A DNA stretch of 7,109 bases from positions 1 through 7,109 of the forward strand of contig JAURZP010000431.1 in assembly GCA_030653335.1 (NCBI GenBank), written 5' to 3'. The DNA is from Methanoregula sp. (GTDB lineage: Archaea > Halobacteriota > Methanomicrobia > Methanomicrobiales > Methanospirillaceae). How positions within the stretch are numbered: position 1 is the first letter of the stretch; each line of letters begins with the position of its first letter. A model generated the notes under the pieces. The model had not been told where the DNA came from. It worked only from the letters and a program-made list of their open reading frames with translations, and did no database searches. Shown in pieces: positions 5,383-7,109 of this stretch. The translations under genes and the position numbers were made by a program.

Positions 5383-7086
5383 ATGCCGGCGCCACAGGCA
5401 GTTCATGATCTTGTTGAACGGTATGAGTACAACCGCCCTGTCTACCACAAAGGACAGAAGAACGAGACGGAACTAAGGCGCGAATTTCTCGATCCCTTCT
5501 TTCGTGCGCTCGGCTGGGATATTGACAATAACAAGGGCAGCTCAGAGGCGTACAAGGAAGTAGCCCACGAAGATCCTATTCGTATCCGGGGGCAGACGAA
5601 GTTCATCGATTACTCGTTCCGGATTGGCGATAAGCGCAAGTTCATCTGTGAAGCAAAGAAGCCGGGGGTCGCAATAAAAGACGATCTCAGTGCGGCGTTG
5701 CAGCTGCGGAGATACGCGTGGAACGCCAAACTGAAACTATCGATCCTTACCAACTTCGAGGAGTTTGCGGTATATGACTGCAATGTCCCGATCCGGAAAG
5801 AGGATACAGCGGCGACAGCCCGGATTGCATTTTTCCCGTACACTGAATATGAGAAACGGTGGGACCGGATTGCAGCGGTCTTTTCCCCCGATGGTATACG
5901 GAAAGGCTCGTTCGACAAGTATGTTGAGACAACCGGAGAGAAGCACGGGACTGCTGGTGTCGATGAGAAATTCTTAGAGGATATTGAGAACTGGAGACTC
6001 CTGCTTGCCCGCAACATTGCGCTTCGCAATAGTGCACTCACGCAGGAAGATGTCAATACTGCGGTCCAGTTGACCATTGACCGTCTCATATTTTTACGGA
6101 TATGTGAGGATCGTGGCATTGAAAAATACGAAACGCTTCGTGCAGTTTCGGATGGCGAGGCAGTTTATTCCCATATCTGTGAATTGTTCCGGTTCGCGGA
6201 TGACAAATACAATTCAGGACTTTTCCATTTTGCAGATGAGGCAGGAAGCGATGAGATGCCGGATACGCTCACCCCTTCTCTGCTCATCGATGATGCCGTC
6301 TTGAAAAATATTATTCGCAGGCTCTATTACCCGGAGAGCCCGTACGAGTTTTCAGTGATCCCGGCAGAGATTCTCGGGCAGGTGTACGAGCAGTTCCTCG
6401 GCAAGGTCATCCGGCTTACGGCTGCACACCGTGCGGATGTGGAGGACAAACCGGAAGTGCGAAAGGCCGGGGGAGTTTTCTACACCCCGGCATACATTGT
6501 CGATTATATTGTCACCAAGACCGTTGGAGAACAAGTGAAGGGAAAGACCCCCCGCGATGTTGCGAAGCTAAGGGTGCTCGATCCTGCGTGCGGTTCCGGT
6601 TCCTTCCTGCTCGGGGCGTACCGGTTCTTACTGGTCTGGCATCGCGACTGGTATATCGAAAATCTCGTGCCAGTGCTCAAGGATCGCCTACCCACATCCC
6701 TGGAAGTCCGGGCACTTCTGCCGGATCCGGTGGCATCAGGAAAAGCGGCAAAGAAGGAGGGAGCGTATGAACTGCCGGTCTATAAGTCGGGCAATGGCGA
6801 TGCGTCGAAGCTGCGCAGCGACTGGAGGCTCACGACGGCTGAGCGAAAACGCATCCTGCTCAACAACATCTTTGGTGTGGATATCGATAAGCAGGCAGTA
6901 GAAGTTACAAAACTTTCGCTGCTCCTAAAAGTGCTCGAAGAGGAGAGTGGGGAGAACATCTCGAAGCAGCTCAAACTTTTTGCGGAACGGGCGCTTCCTT
7001 CCCTGCACCGCAATATCCGGTGCGGCAACTCGCTCGTTGCCCCGGACTATTTCACCCACAAGCAGGCACACCCGTTCAACACCTGA
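5383..7086 (+). CDS. Eco57I-like type IIG restriction-modification enzyme, truncated N-terminal half
   Basis: The 567-residue product begins with a PD-(D/E)xK-type nuclease domain: D76 in FIDYSFRIG and E90-A-K92 in FICEAKKP, similar to the N-terminus of type I R subunits. A helical connector (about 100-360) follows. The adenine-N6 methyltransferase part then starts with GGVFYTPAYIVDYIV (motif X, about 364-378), DPACGSGSF (motif I, 400-408, S-adenosylmethionine binding), GVDID (motif II, 498-502) and CGNSL (motif III, 547-551). The frame ends 18 residues later at TGA 7084-7086, before the catalytic NPPY motif IV and the DNA-recognition domain. Complete relatives have about 1,000 residues, cleave DNA and protect it by methylation in one chain. 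As it stands, the product could not methylate and would keep only the nuclease part. This may be a disrupted gene or the first part of a split gene; the window ends 23 bases later. The 571-residue version from GTG 5371 is less likely. Confidence 0.8.
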   Translation: MPAPQAVHDLVERYEYNRPVYHKGQKNETELRREFLDPFFRALGWDIDNNKGSSEAYKEVAHEDPIRIRGQTKFIDYSFRIGDKRKFICEAKKPGVAIKDDLSAALQLRRYAWNAKLKLSILTNFEEFAVYDCNVPIRKEDTAATARIAFFPYTEYEKRWDRIAAVFSPDGIRKGSFDKYVETTGEKHGTAGVDEKFLEDIENWRLLLARNIALRNSALTQEDVNTAVQLTIDRLIFLRICEDRGIEKYETLRAVSDGEAVYSHICELFRFADDKYNSGLFHFADEAGSDEMPDTLTPSLLIDDAVLKNIIRRLYYPESPYEFSVIPAEILGQVYEQFLGKVIRLTAAHRADVEDKPEVRKAGGVFYTPAYIVDYIVTKTVGEQVKGKTPRDVAKLRVLDPACGSGSFLLGAYRFLLVWHRDWYIENLVPVLKDRLPTSLEVRALLPDPVASGKAAKKEGAYELPVYKSGNGDASKLRSDWRLTTAERKRILLNNIFGVDIDKQAVEVTKLSLLLKVLEEESGENISKQLKLFAERALPSLHRNIRCGNSLVAPDYFTHKQAHPFNT

Positions 7087-7109
7087 GTTTGTAGTTTTCT
7101 AACTTACTT

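Noticed and set aside
5610..6119. Minus-strand 169-residue frame
   Set aside because: Ser/Arg-rich antisense shadow of the restriction-modification gene.

Overview
The window most likely comes from a methanogenic archaeon of the Methanomicrobiales type (Methanoregula- or Methanosphaerula-like). This is an inference. It rests on AT-rich BRE/TATA-like promoter elements, short or weak leaders, T-tract terminators, a moderately GC-rich coding style and the gene mix. No rRNA, tRNA, CRISPR array or insertion-sequence transposase is visible.

Layout. Positions 1-570 hold no convincing gene. They contain a CCGG-rich stretch and a striking A7-TATAC-T7 element. Three genes then run leftward on the minus strand. 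The first in transcription order is a 518-residue membrane protein (3401-1845) that joins an N-terminal four-helix voltage-sensor-like domain to a C-terminal CorA-type Mg2+/divalent-cation channel with a GMN signature. It is followed after 20 bases by a 184-residue two-helix membrane protein of unknown function (1824-1270). After T-rich terminator-like sequence comes a six-helix HdeD/DUF308 protein (1166-624). To the right, on the plus strand, lie a 5'-truncated remnant of a DUF4405-like cytochrome-b-type membrane protein (3459-3692), a complete 14-helix DHA2/EmrB-QacA-type MFS exporter (3830-5275) and the N-terminal half of an Eco57I-like type IIG restriction-modification enzyme (5383-7086). 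That last gene stops before the catalytic NPPY motif.

How the genes fit together. The minus-strand pair looks like one transcriptional unit with a TATA-like promoter near 3470, coding for a possibly membrane-potential-coupled cation channel and a small membrane partner. The MFS exporter has its own upstream region with a perfect 11-bp dyad and its own hairpin-plus-T terminator, so it is probably a stand-alone unit. The restriction-modification gene has a clear Shine-Dalgarno site, but it ends early at the right edge and may be a disrupted gene. The most unusual item is the voltage-sensor/CorA fusion with its two-helix neighbour.
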